This document shows positions 26,130 to 34,882 of a DNA stretch of 64,000 bases, piece by piece. The notes below the pieces were generated by a model that saw nothing but the letters and a program-made list of their open reading frames with translations, had not been told where the DNA came from and did not search any database. Origin of the DNA: Arthrobacter sp. Soil763 (GTDB taxonomy: Bacteria > Actinomycetota > Actinomycetes > Actinomycetales > Micrococcaceae); the NCBI RefSeq assembly GCF_001428365.1, contig NZ_LMSH01000001.1, forward strand, positions 377,685 to 441,684. The letters run 5' to 3'. Position 1 is the first letter of the stretch. Each line of letters opens with the position of its first letter. Both the position numbers and the translations under genes were made by a program.

Positions 26130-28220
26130 ATGGAACACCGGCACGGCAGCCAGACCCTTCAGGGCGGAATGCCAGAGCACCATAACCACGGCAGCGCGCA
26201 CGGGCCGGACGAGGACCATGTGGTCCACGGCCACGGGCAGCACGCCGGCCACAGCGTCGCGATGTTCAAGAACAGGTTCTGGCTGACGCTGGCGCTGGCC
26301 GTTCCCGTCGTCCTGTTCAGCCCCATGTTCGGCCACCTGCTGGGCTATGAACCTCCGTCCTTCCCCGGTTCGGGGTGGATTCCGCCCGTGCTGGGCACCG
26401 TCATCTTCCTGTACGGCGGCCAGCCCTTCCTCAAGGGCGGCCTGGGCGAGCTCAAAGCCCGCAAACCAGGCATGATGCTGCTGATCGCGATGGCCATCAC
26501 GGTCGCCTTCGCGGCGTCCTGGGCCACCAGCCTGGGCCTGGGCGGCTTCGACCTGGACTTCTGGTGGGAGTTGGCGCTCCTGGTGGCGATCATGCTGCTG
26601 GGGCACTGGATCGAAATGCGGGCGCTGGGTTCCGCGCAGGGGGCACTGGATGCGCTGGCCGCGCTGCTGCCCGACGAGGCCGAGCGGATCACCGGGGCCG
26701 GGACGGAGACGGTCAGGGTGGCCGACCTCGTCCCCGGCGACGCGATCCTGGTCCGCCCCGGGGGCCGGATGCCGGCGGACGGCACGGTCACCGAGGGCCA
26801 GGCGGAGTTCGACGAATCCATGATCACCGGCGAATCCAAGACGGTCCTCCGCTCGCCCGGGGACGCCGTGGTCGCCGGCACCGTCGCGACGGACAACAGC
26901 GTCCGGGTCAAGGTCTCGGCCATCGGTGACGACACCGCCCTCGCCGGCATCCAGCGGCTCGTCGCCGAGGCCCAGGCCTCGTCCTCCCGCGCCCAGGCCC
27001 TGGCGGACAGGGCCGCGGCGTTCCTGTTTTACTTTGCCGCCGGCGCCGGCGTCGTGACCTTCGTGGCGTGGACCCTGCTCGGCAGCGTCGCGGACGCCGT
27101 CGAACGCACCGTCACGGTGCTCGTCATCGCCTGCCCGCATGCCCTGGGGCTGGCCATCCCGCTGGTGATCGCGCTTTCCACCGAGCGGGCCGCGCGCGCC
27201 GGGGTGCTGATCAAGAACAGGATGGCGCTCGAGCGCATGCGGACGGTCGACGTCGTCCTGTTCGACAAGACCGGAACCCTCACCCAGGGCGCTCCCGAGG
27301 TGCGCGCCGTTGCTGCCGCTGACGGCGCCGGCCAAGACGAGGTCCTGGCCCTGGCCGCCGCGGTCGAGTCGGACAGCGAACATCCTGTGGCCCGGGCGAT
27401 CGTGCGCGCCGCCCGCGAGCGCGGCCTGCAGGTACCCACCGCGGGGGGGTTCACGTCCCTGACCGGGCGCGGCGTCCGCGCCGGCGTCGCCGGGAGGCAG
27501 CTGCACGTCGGCGGTCCGGCGCTGCTGAAGGAGCTCGGCGCCGTGGAACCGCCGGAGCTGGCCGAAACCACCTCTGCCTGGGCGGGACGCGGCGCGGCCG
27601 TGCTGCACCTGATCGAGGGCAGCCGCGTCCTGGGCGCCCTCAGCCTGGAAGACGCGGTGCGGCCGGAATCCCGCCAGGCCGTCGCGGCCCTGCAGCAGCG
27701 CGGCATCCGGGTTGCCATGATCACCGGGGACGCCCGGCAGGTAGCAGAATCGGTCGCGGCGGACCTGAATATCGATGAGGTCTTCGCCGAAGTCCTCCCC
27801 GCGGACAAGGACAAGAAGGTGGCCGAGCTGCAGGCTCGTGGCCTGAAGGTGGCAATGGTCGGCGACGGCGTCAACGACTCACCCGCCCTGGCCCGGGCCG
27901 AAGTGGGCATCGCCATCGGCGGGGGCACCGACGTCGCCGTCGAGTCCGCCGGGGTGGTCCTGGCCGGGAACGACCCGCGCGCGGTCCTGTCCATGGTCGA
28001 CCTTTCCCGGGCGAGCTACCGCAAGATGTGGCAGAACCTCATCTGGGCCACCGGCTACAACATCATCGCCGTTCCGCTCGCCGCGGGCGCCCTGGCCTTC
28101 GCCGGGGTGGTCCTCTCCCCCGCTGCCGGGGCCGTGCTGATGTCCGCGTCAACGATCGTGGTGGCACTGAACGCCCAGTTGCTGCGGCGCCTGCAGCTCA
28201 ACCCCGCCCAGGCCCGCTGA
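26130..28220 (+). CDS. copB: Copper-translocating P-type ATPase, CopB type
   Basis: A 696-residue P1B ATPase expected to export copper. The N terminus is a His-rich tail (HGSQTLQGGMPEHHNHGS, then HVVHGHGQHAGH) in place of CxxC metal-binding domains. The transport site in helix 6 is CPHALGLA, not CPC; both features mark the CopB (P1B-3) group. Also present are the actuator loop TGESKTV, the phosphorylation motif DKTGTLTQG, the SEHPVA motif of the nucleotide domain, and MVGDGVNDSPAL. The last helix has MSASTIVVALNAQLLRR, usual for this group. A CsoR-type operator sits upstream, so copper induction is likely. Confidence 0.92.
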   Translation: MEHRHGSQTLQGGMPEHHNHGSAHGPDEDHVVHGHGQHAGHSVAMFKNRFWLTLALAVPVVLFSPMFGHLLGYEPPSFPGSGWIPPVLGTVIFLYGGQPFLKGGLGELKARKPGMMLLIAMAITVAFAASWATSLGLGGFDLDFWWELALLVAIMLLGHWIEMRALGSAQGALDALAALLPDEAERITGAGTETVRVADLVPGDAILVRPGGRMPADGTVTEGQAEFDESMITGESKTVLRSPGDAVVAGTVATDNSVRVKVSAIGDDTALAGIQRLVAEAQASSSRAQALADRAAAFLFYFAAGAGVVTFVAWTLLGSVADAVERTVTVLVIACPHALGLAIPLVIALSTERAARAGVLIKNRMALERMRTVDVVLFDKTGTLTQGAPEVRAVAAADGAGQDEVLALAAAVESDSEHPVARAIVRAARERGLQVPTAGGFTSLTGRGVRAGVAGRQLHVGGPALLKELGAVEPPELAETTSAWAGRGAAVLHLIEGSRVLGALSLEDAVRPESRQAVAALQQRGIRVAMITGDARQVAESVAADLNIDEVFAEVLPADKDKKVAELQARGLKVAMVGDGVNDSPALARAEVGIAIGGGTDVAVESAGVVLAGNDPRAVLSMVDLSRASYRKMWQNLIWATGYNIIAVPLAAGALAFAGVVLSPAAGAVLMSASTIVVALNAQLLRRLQLNPAQAR

Positions 28221-28246
28221 CAGCGGCCGGCATGGAAGGGAAACCC

Positions 28247-28879
28247 ATGGAAACCGGCGGTCCCGCCCCATCCTTCGGACGTTCCTACGCCCGGATGGGT
28301 CCGCGGATGGACGCCCGCGGGGCCGCCGCACACCGGCAGCGACTGGTGCAGTCCGCGCACGGGTCCGTGCTGGAAATCGGGGCCGGCTACGGGGCAACCT
28401 TCGCGTTCTATCCGCCGGCGGTGTCCGGGGTACTGGCCCTCGAACCCGACCCGACGCTGCGTGCCCTGGCGCTCAGCGCTGCGGGAGCGGCCGCGGTGCC
28501 CGTCACGGTCCGGGCGGGAACCGCCGAATCACTGCCGGCACCGGACGCCACGATCGACGCGGTCGTCTCCAGCCTGGTGCTGTGCAGCGTCGCCGACCCC
28601 CGCGCCGTCCTGGCCGAGACGGTCCGCGTGCTCAAACCGGGCGGGCTGCTGCTGTTTTACGAACACGTCCGCTCGGAACACCGCGTGCTGGCCGCGGCGG
28701 AGGACCTGCTGACGCCGCTGTGGAGCCGGATCGCCGGCGGCTGCCACCCGAACCGGGACACCGCCGCCGCCATCGAACGGGCGGGCCTGGCCGTCCGGAC
28801 GCTGGAGCGGTTCGGTTTTTCCGCCCTGCCGGGCAACCCCCGCATCGCCCATGTGCTCGGGGTGGCGGTCAAGGCCTGA
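28247..28879 (+). CDS. Class I SAM-dependent methyltransferase at the end of the copper cassette
   Basis: A 210-residue methyltransferase of the UbiE/Methyltransf_11 type. It shows motif I VLEIGAGYGATFAFYP, the acidic end of strand 2 in VLALEPDPTLR, motif II around TIDAVVSSLVLCSVADP, and motif III RVLKPGGLLLFYEHVRS. HPNRDTAAAIERAG near the C terminus is seen in small-molecule methyltransferases. ATG 28247 with GGAAGGG upstream is preferred over an ATG at 28232. It lies 26 bases after the copper ATPase on the same strand and is probably co-transcribed, though no link to copper is known to me. The substrate is unknown. Confidence 0.85.
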   Translation: METGGPAPSFGRSYARMGPRMDARGAAAHRQRLVQSAHGSVLEIGAGYGATFAFYPPAVSGVLALEPDPTLRALALSAAGAAAVPVTVRAGTAESLPAPDATIDAVVSSLVLCSVADPRAVLAETVRVLKPGGLLLFYEHVRSEHRVLAAAEDLLTPLWSRIAGGCHPNRDTAAAIERAGLAVRTLERFGFSALPGNPRIAHVLGVAVKA

Positions 28880-28920
28880 GGACGCCCGGAAGGATGCCCT
28901 GCCGTCCCGGGGGCGGCAGG

Positions 28921-29685
28921 CTAGAGCGCGGCGGCGTCGAGGACCGACACGGCGCGGACCTGAGGCAGCTCCTCGAAGGCCGGCTTGCCGAACCAGTACC
29001 CCTGGAACAGGCGGATTCCGGATGCCCTCAGGGCCAGGAACTCCGCCTCGGTCTCGATGCCTTCGGCGAGCAGGGTGATGCCGAGCTCCGCGGCGATGCC
29101 AACAACGCCGGCAACCACGGCCTGCCGGGCCGGGCTGGTGTCGATGTCCCGGATCAGCAGCATGTCGATCTTCATCAGGTCCGGCTGGAAATCGACCAGC
29201 AGCCCCAGTCCCGCGTGGCCGGCGCCGAAGTCGTCGATCGCAGTGGTGAATCCGTGCTTGCGGTATTCGGTGATGATGTTCGTCAGGTGGGCGGTGTCCA
29301 GCACCTCTTCGTTCTCCGTGAACTCGAACATTATCGAGGACGTCGGGAAGTTGCACCGCGCGGCGGCCTGGAGGGTCGCCCGCAGGCAGGCGGCGGGTTC
29401 GTACACCGCGTTCGGCATGAAGTTGATCGAGAGCATCAGCTCCTCGCCGGCCGGGAACAGGCGCGCGGCGAGCTCGATGGCCTTGACCCGGCAGGCCTGG
29501 TCGAAGCGGTACTTCTGCTCCGGCGAGACCTGCGACAGGACCTGGTAGGCCCCCTCGCCGGACAGGCCCCTGACCAGGGCTTCGTAGCCCCAGACCCGGC
29601 CGGCCACGGCGTCGTAGATCGGCTGGAAAGCCATGCTGAAATCGAAGTCGAGCCTGGGGGAAGTCGTGCAGCCGTCACATGCCAA
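28921..29685 (-). CDS. Stand-alone EAL domain c-di-GMP phosphodiesterase
   Basis: A 254-residue EAL protein that should hydrolyse cyclic di-GMP to pGpG. All key residues are visible: YEALVRG (EAL), the Asn of LSINFMPN, FEFTENE, IDDFGAGHAG (the DD metal pair), the Lys of LMKIDMLLI, and LLAEGIETEAE. It therefore looks active. No GGDEF, PAS or transmembrane part is attached. The N terminus carries a CDGC pair that could bind metal or form a disulfide. I place the start at TTG 29685, which has GAGAGG eight bases upstream; a GTG at 29715 is an alternative without a ribosome site. It converges on the methyltransferase gene. Confidence 0.88.
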   Translation of the reverse strand: MACDGCTTSPRLDFDFSMAFQPIYDAVAGRVWGYEALVRGLSGEGAYQVLSQVSPEQKYRFDQACRVKAIELAARLFPAGEELMLSINFMPNAVYEPAACLRATLQAAARCNFPTSSIMFEFTENEEVLDTAHLTNIITEYRKHGFTTAIDDFGAGHAGLGLLVDFQPDLMKIDMLLIRDIDTSPARQAVVAGVVGIAAELGITLLAEGIETEAEFLALRASGIRLFQGYWFGKPAFEELPQVRAVSVLDAAAL

Positions 29686-29761
29686 TGCAGGGGTCCTCTC
29701 GGTGAATAGCTCCACTGTAGGGCACCCCGGCGCGCGAAAGCCGCCCGAAGGGGCCGGCGGC

Positions 29762-30916
29762 CTAGGCCTTTTTGGGCGGGAGGGCCAGCTTGAAGATCTT
29801 GCCCCAGGTGGAGCCGACCTGCTTCAGCAACGGTCCCGTGGTGTAGGGCAGCCCGTAGCGCCGGCAGATGTCCTGCACCTTGGGAGCCACCTCCGCGTAG
29901 CGGTTGGAAGGCAGGTCCGGGAAGAGGTGGTGCTCGATCTGGTGTGAGAGGTTGCCGGTCATCAGGTGCATGAACTTGGAACCGGAGATGTTGGCCGAGC
30001 CGATCATCTGGCGCACGTACCAGTCGCCGCGGGTTTCGCCGTCGACCATTTCCTCGGTGAAGGTGTCCGTGCCGTCCGGGAAGTGCCCGCAGAAGATCAC
30101 CGCGTGCGCCCAGACGTTGCGGATCGCGTTGGCGGTCAGCGTTCCGTAGAGCGCCTGCTTGCCGGAGCCGGTGAGCATGGCGACGGCGGGGGTCGCGGCG
30201 TAGTCCTTGGTGAACTGCTTCAGGGCCTTGCGGCCGAGCGCCTTGAGGTCCTTGACCAGGGCTTCCTTGCTCTTCTTGCCCTCCCGGTATTCCACGAGCT
30301 CGAGGTCGTAGACCGCGATGCCCCACTCAAACACCGGCGCCAGCAGCGCGTTGTAGAGCGGGTTGCCGAGGTTGAAGGGCTTCCACTCCTGCTGCGGGTC
30401 CATGCGCAGGAGGTTGTACCCGATGTCGTTGTCCTTGCCCACGACATTGGTCCAGCGGTGGTGCAGGTCGTTGTGGGTGTGCTGCCAGGACCGTGCCGGG
30501 GTGACGAAGTCCCACTCCCAGGTGGTGGAGTGGATGTCCGGGTCGCGCATCCAGTCCCACTGGCCGTGCAGGATGTTGTGCCCGAGCTCCATGTTTTCCA
30601 GGATCTTGGCAAGGCTCAGCAGGGAGGTGCCCGTGACCCATGCGGCCTTGTTCTTGCTGACCAGCAGCGCGGCGCGGCCGGAAATTTCCAGGCCGCGCTG
30701 GATCTTGATCATCCGGCGGATGTAGGCGGCATCGTCGGCGCCGCGCTTGGCGAGGATTTCGTCCTTGATGGCATCGAGCTCGCGGCCGAGCTCGGCGACC
30801 TGTTCGTCGGACAGGTGCGCCGCGGCGGGCGGGCGCAGCAGCGGGCTGCCCGTCTCGGCGAGGGCTCCCGGCCGCTTCTTTACGGCGGTTTGCGGCTTGT
30901 CGGCAAGGGTGGTCAT
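29762..30916 (-). CDS. Membrane fatty acid (acyl-CoA) desaturase, DesA3-like
   Basis: A 384-residue di-iron membrane desaturase. Its histidine boxes are NILHGQWDW preceded by the H of LGHN, HTHNDLHHRWTN, and SHQIEHHLFPDLP near residue 330; hydrophobic helices between them fit the stearoyl-CoA delta-9 type. The expected role is oxygen-dependent insertion of a double bond in acyl-CoA, adjusting membrane fluidity. GAGGAG lies upstream of the ATG. The reductase gene ends 13 bases before it, so the electron donor and the oxygenase are one operon, as for Rv3230c and DesA3 (Rv3229c) in M. tuberculosis. Confidence 0.9.
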   Translation of the reverse strand: MTTLADKPQTAVKKRPGALAETGSPLLRPPAAAHLSDEQVAELGRELDAIKDEILAKRGADDAAYIRRMIKIQRGLEISGRAALLVSKNKAAWVTGTSLLSLAKILENMELGHNILHGQWDWMRDPDIHSTTWEWDFVTPARSWQHTHNDLHHRWTNVVGKDNDIGYNLLRMDPQQEWKPFNLGNPLYNALLAPVFEWGIAVYDLELVEYREGKKSKEALVKDLKALGRKALKQFTKDYAATPAVAMLTGSGKQALYGTLTANAIRNVWAHAVIFCGHFPDGTDTFTEEMVDGETRGDWYVRQMIGSANISGSKFMHLMTGNLSHQIEHHLFPDLPSNRYAEVAPKVQDICRRYGLPYTTGPLLKQVGSTWGKIFKLALPPKKA

Positions 30917-30929
30917 AGGGCGGTTCTCC

Positions 30930-32024
30930 TCAGAGGTCGAGGTTAACGGGTCCGGCGGCTGCCGAGACACACGTTTGGATCAGTTGGCCGGGCTCGCCGT
31001 GGACTTCGCCAGTGCGCAGGTCCCGGACCTGCCCGGCCCGGAGCGGGGTGAGACAGCTGTGGCAGATGCCCATGCGGCAACCGCTGGGCATCAGCACGCC
31101 GGCGTCCTCGCCGACGTCAAGCAGGGTCGTGGCGCCGTCGGCCTCGACTTCGCGGTCGGAGGCTTCGAAGGTGACCAGGCCGCCGTCGTGCCCCTCGCCG
31201 CCGGCGAGGCTGGTGCTGAAGCGTTCGATTGTCAACGTTGCGGCGGGGACCGTGCTTTCCAGCGCCGTCCGGGAGGGATCGGCGGCGGCCTCGGATTCCC
31301 AAAGCGCCTCTGCGTCGTCGAGGAAACCCGCGGGACCGCAGGCGTAGGCGGCGCGGTCACGCCAGTCCGGGCAGAGCAGGTCAAGTTCGGCTGCGCTGCC
31401 GAAGTCCAGCCTGCCGCGTTCCCCGCTAAACCAGTGGGTGACCTTGAAATTGGGGAACTGGTCCGCGAGTTCGGCCAGTTCCTCGCGGAAGATGGCGTCC
31501 GCGGGGGTGCGTGCGGTGTGGATCAGGACGACGTCGGCGTCCGGACGCCGCGGCACGAGCGTGCGGATCATCGACATCACCGGAGTGATGCCGCTGCCCG
31601 CGGTGAGCATGAGCAGCGGGCGGGGGTGCTCCGGCAGGACGAAGTCGCCCTGCGGCGGGGCGAGGAAAAGTACGTCGCCCGGCTTGGTGGTGCGGACCAG
31701 GGTTGCGGAGACGGCACCCATGTCCGTGACGGTGATGGCGGGGTCCTCGCCGGCGGGAGCGCTGAGCGAATAGGACCGCCAGTGGCGCACGCCGTTGAGT
31801 TCGACGCCAATGCGGGCCCACTGGCCTGCACGGTGTGCTTGCCAGCCTCGGCCGGGACGGAAGAAAATGGTGGCGGAATCGGCCGTTTCTGGAACCACCC
31901 GGGTAACCACGCCGCGCAACTGGCGGGCAGAGAACACGGGGTTGAACAGCGACAGAATGTCTTCTGGAGCTAGTGGGGTGGTCAGTAGAGATGCGGCGCG
32001 CGCCAGCTTACGGAGCCGGATCAT
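30930..32024 (-). CDS. Ferredoxin-type reductase (FAD/NADPH plus 2Fe-2S) for the desaturase
   Basis: A 364-residue hybrid flavoprotein. The N-terminal FAD domain has HWRSYSLSAP (the RxYS FAD motif), then the nucleotide domain LLMLTAGSGITPVMSMI, and the C-terminal plant-type ferredoxin domain has GCRMGICHSCLTPLRAG plus a distal Cys in IQTCVSA, giving the C-x4-C-x2-C...C ligand set. Electrons would pass from NADPH through FAD and the cluster to the desaturase encoded next. This is the Rv3230c-type partner of DesA3. The first 25 residues are basic. It is divergent from the PucR gene, with 98 bases between the starts. Confidence 0.9.
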   Translation of the reverse strand: MIRLRKLARAASLLTTPLAPEDILSLFNPVFSARQLRGVVTRVVPETADSATIFFRPGRGWQAHRAGQWARIGVELNGVRHWRSYSLSAPAGEDPAITVTDMGAVSATLVRTTKPGDVLFLAPPQGDFVLPEHPRPLLMLTAGSGITPVMSMIRTLVPRRPDADVVLIHTARTPADAIFREELAELADQFPNFKVTHWFSGERGRLDFGSAAELDLLCPDWRDRAAYACGPAGFLDDAEALWESEAAADPSRTALESTVPAATLTIERFSTSLAGGEGHDGGLVTFEASDREVEADGATTLLDVGEDAGVLMPSGCRMGICHSCLTPLRAGQVRDLRTGEVHGEPGQLIQTCVSAAAGPVNLDL

Positions 32025-32122
32025 CTATCCAGCGTATGTCAGATTGCGTCATAATTCTTCACCCAGGACATACGATCGACGTAAAGAAACTGTCTCCACG
32101 AAACAAACTTTGGATACCCGTC

Positions 32123-33325
32123 ATGGATGCTTCCCCCGCCGGCCACCCCGGCTACCCTGCCTACGACCCGCCGTGGCTGGCGTTGCCAAAGGAAGTCAGC
32201 GACATGCTCCGGCCGCAGGTTCCGGGCATTGTTGAAGCCATCATCGACGCCGTGCCCCAGCTGGTTCCCGCCTATGCCCGGCCGATCGAGGGCCGCTTCG
32301 GCCGGGGGCTGCGACGGGGCGTGGCGACGGCCCTGGACCGTTTCCTGCAGCTTCCGGGCACCGCGCTGCCCGCGCTTTCCGAGGAGAGCCGGCAACTGGT
32401 GGCGGGCCTGGGCAGCGGCGAGTTCCGGCAAGGCAGGAGCATGGATGCCCTGCTCAGCGCGTACCGAATGGGCGCCCGGGTGACGTTCCGCGAGATGTCG
32501 AAGGTCTCGGTGGAACACCACCTGGGCCAGAACGTGGTGGTTGACCTCGGCGAATCAATCCTGGCCTACATCGACGAGCTCTCCGCGGTCAGCGCGGAGG
32601 CCTATGCCTTTGAGCAGTCCGAACGCGCAGGAGCGGTGGACCGGCGCCGCACCGAACTGCTGGACCTGCTGCTGCTGGGGCAGGCCGACGAGGCTGCACT
32701 GCGGCAGACGGCGGCGATGGCTGACTGGGCACTGCCCCAACGCATGTCCGTCGTGACGTTGCCTTTGGACCGGGCCGCCGGGCTGCGGCTGCGGTTGGGC
32801 CCGGGAACCCTGGTGATCGAACGCGAGACCGACGCCGTGGCGCTGGTCCCGGCCCGCAAGTCCAAGTCCGCGCGCAAGGAGCTGGACCTCGCGCTGCGGG
32901 GCCGCGGCGCGTCCGTGGGCCCGGCCGGCGGCTGGGAGAAGGTCCCCGAGTCATTGCGCCTGGCAGTGCTGGCGGCATCGGTCCTGCCGCACCGTGATGG
33001 CCCGGACGACCCGCCGATCTGGGCCGACGAGCATCTCGCGGCCGTGGTCCTCGGCGCGGAGCCCTCCGCCATCGCCGAGCTGGCCCACCGCCGGCTGGCA
33101 CCGCTTGAGGGGCTCCGGCCGGCACAGCGCGAACGGCTCGCCGAAACCTTGCTGTCCTGGCTACGCCACTGGGGCCAGCGCGCCCCGGTGGCCGCGGAGC
33201 TGGGCATCCACCCGCAAACCGTGGGCTACCGGGCGGCCCAGTTGCGTGAGCTGTTTGGGGACGAACTGGAGGACCCGGTGGCCCGGTTTGAGCTGCAGCT
33301 CGCGTTGCACGCCGGCAGGCGCTAG
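32123..33325 (+). CDS. PucR family transcriptional regulator
   Basis: A 400-residue regulator with a helical sensor-like N-terminal half (LRPQVPGIVEAIIDAVPQLV, then RMGARVTFREMSK, typical of the RsbR-N/PucR-type helical domain) and a C-terminal PucR HTH (ERLAETLLSWLRHWGQRAPV, then AELGIHPQTVGYRAAQLREL). ATG 32123 gives the natural start; an in-frame extension upstream overlaps the divergent promoter. The gene is divergent from the reductase-desaturase operon and is the obvious candidate to regulate it. Its stop overlaps that of the convergent kinase by four bases (CTAG, 33322-33325). Confidence 0.88.
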   Translation: MDASPAGHPGYPAYDPPWLALPKEVSDMLRPQVPGIVEAIIDAVPQLVPAYARPIEGRFGRGLRRGVATALDRFLQLPGTALPALSEESRQLVAGLGSGEFRQGRSMDALLSAYRMGARVTFREMSKVSVEHHLGQNVVVDLGESILAYIDELSAVSAEAYAFEQSERAGAVDRRRTELLDLLLLGQADEAALRQTAAMADWALPQRMSVVTLPLDRAAGLRLRLGPGTLVIERETDAVALVPARKSKSARKELDLALRGRGASVGPAGGWEKVPESLRLAVLAASVLPHRDGPDDPPIWADEHLAAVVLGAEPSAIAELAHRRLAPLEGLRPAQRERLAETLLSWLRHWGQRAPVAAELGIHPQTVGYRAAQLRELFGDELEDPVARFELQLALHAGRR

Positions 33326-34677
33326 CCGGCGATCGCTTCGCGGCCCTGCAACCGCATCTCAAGGTCGTTCATGACAATCGCGGCCAGGTCCTCGAGCGTG
33401 CGGGTGTCCTCCGCGGTGAACTGTCGCGGCTCCCGGTCCAGGATGCAGAAGGTGCCGAGGTTGAAGCCGTCCGGGGTGCGCAGCGGAACCCCGGCATAGA
33501 ACTGCAGCCCGAACTCGCCCGCAACCAGAGGATTGGAAAGCGTGCGGGCGTCCCTCACGGCGTCCTCGACAATCCAGGGCCCGTCCTGCAGGATCGCCGA
33601 GGCGCAAAGCCCCGGATCCCTGCCGATTTGGGTGACCTCGGTGCCGTGGTGGGCCTTGAACCAGATCCGGTCGTGGTCCACGACGCTGACGATCGCTACC
33701 GGCACAGAAAACACCCGTGCCGCGAGCGCCGCGATCCGGTCGAAGGCGCCATCCTCCGGGGTGTCCAGGATCCGGTACCGCTGGACGGCGCGCATCCGGC
33801 CGTCTTCGTCGTTCACCGCCGAGTGGTGTTGCCGGTGCCGGGCGGCACCGTTGATGACCTCCTGGCGGAGGGCAAGGGAGACCTCGCGGGCGTGCGGCCG
33901 GGCCTCCGGGTCCCGGGACAGCATGGAGGATAGGAGCGCCACCCACTTCGGGGCCAGCTCCTCCGGGATTTGCGGATCGTGGAGCAGCCGGGCGACAGCG
34001 GACTGGATCGGCGCCCCGGGGTACGCCATCCTGCCGGTCAGCCCCTCGAGCAGCACGAGTCCAAGCGAGTAGATGTCGCTCGCCGGACCTGCCGGTTCAC
34101 CGCTGGCCTGCTCGGGGCTCAGGTACGCCGGCGTCCCCGAGGTGCCGCCGTCGTCATCCGCGCGGTTGTGCCCCAGGATGGCGGCGACGCCGAAATCGGT
34201 CAGCTTGGCCCGCGGCCGGCGGTCGTCGTTGCTGTAGTCCACCAGGAGGATGTTCGCCGGTTTGATGTCGCGGTGCACGATCCCGTGGTGGTGGATGTAA
34301 GAGAGCCCATCCGCCAGGTCATAGCCGATGTGCGCCATGTGCGCTGCAGAGAGCGGGCCCTGCAGCGACCGGTGGCGCAGGTCCTGTCCGCGGACGAGTT
34401 CCATCACGAGGTAGGTAAGCCGGGAGTCCGGATTGCTGAGATCAGCCCCGGCGTCAAACAGCGTCACCAGGGCGTGGTGGCTCATTCCCGCCAGGATCCG
34501 CACCTCCTGGCCCTGCCGTTTGGTGTTCTCCGGGTCGTCCGCGTCGTTGCGGAAGAGTTTGACCGCCACCTCGCGCTGCAGCAACTCGTCGTGCGCGCGG
34601 TAGACAGATGACTGGCTTCCCCTGCCAATGAGGGCTTCAATCCGGTACCGCCCGCTGAGCAGGAGGCCGGGTTCCAT
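33322..34677 (-). CDS. Ser/Thr protein kinase fused to a C-terminal GAF domain
   Basis: A 451-residue soluble kinase-sensor fusion. The kinase domain (about 9-275) has IGRGSQSSVYRA, VAVKLF, HRDIKPANILL, LTDFGVAAI and SGTPAYLSPEQ, all intact. A GAF domain (about 300-440) follows, beginning RYRILDTPEDGAFDRIAALA and including VSVVDHDRIWFKAHHGTE and FYAGVPLRTPDGFNLGTFCI, the widespread signal-sensing GAF type. There is no transmembrane segment. I start at ATG 34677; a TTG four codons upstream (34689) is possible, and neither has a clear ribosome site. The arrangement implies that a small ligand or redox state sensed by GAF tunes the kinase; the ligand is unknown. Confidence 0.9.
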   Translation of the reverse strand: MEPGLLLSGRYRIEALIGRGSQSSVYRAHDELLQREVAVKLFRNDADDPENTKRQGQEVRILAGMSHHALVTLFDAGADLSNPDSRLTYLVMELVRGQDLRHRSLQGPLSAAHMAHIGYDLADGLSYIHHHGIVHRDIKPANILLVDYSNDDRRPRAKLTDFGVAAILGHNRADDDGGTSGTPAYLSPEQASGEPAGPASDIYSLGLVLLEGLTGRMAYPGAPIQSAVARLLHDPQIPEELAPKWVALLSSMLSRDPEARPHAREVSLALRQEVINGAARHRQHHSAVNDEDGRMRAVQRYRILDTPEDGAFDRIAALAARVFSVPVAIVSVVDHDRIWFKAHHGTEVTQIGRDPGLCASAILQDGPWIVEDAVRDARTLSNPLVAGEFGLQFYAGVPLRTPDGFNLGTFCILDREPRQFTAEDTRTLEDLAAIVMNDLEMRLQGREAIAG

Positions 34678-34882
34678 CGTTGTTGTCAAAGAGTTTTGTT
34701 GTTCCCTCGATACGGGTCCGCACGTGGAATCGGACAGAGCAGTCCTAGCAGCCGGCCAGATCGGCAGGCGCCCGCAAAATTAGCAAGGTTACTTATGGTA
34801 GCGCGGAACGCGGATTCAGGAAGTCCTGCGGGCGGAAATTTTTCGGGCCCCGGCCGGCTCCCGGCGGAGCCGGGCGCAGCAG

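Noticed and set aside
28898..28920. Hairpin CCTGCCG...CGGCAGG between the methyltransferase and EAL genes
   Set aside because: Only a seven-base stem with no T-run. It may help termination but is too weak to list.
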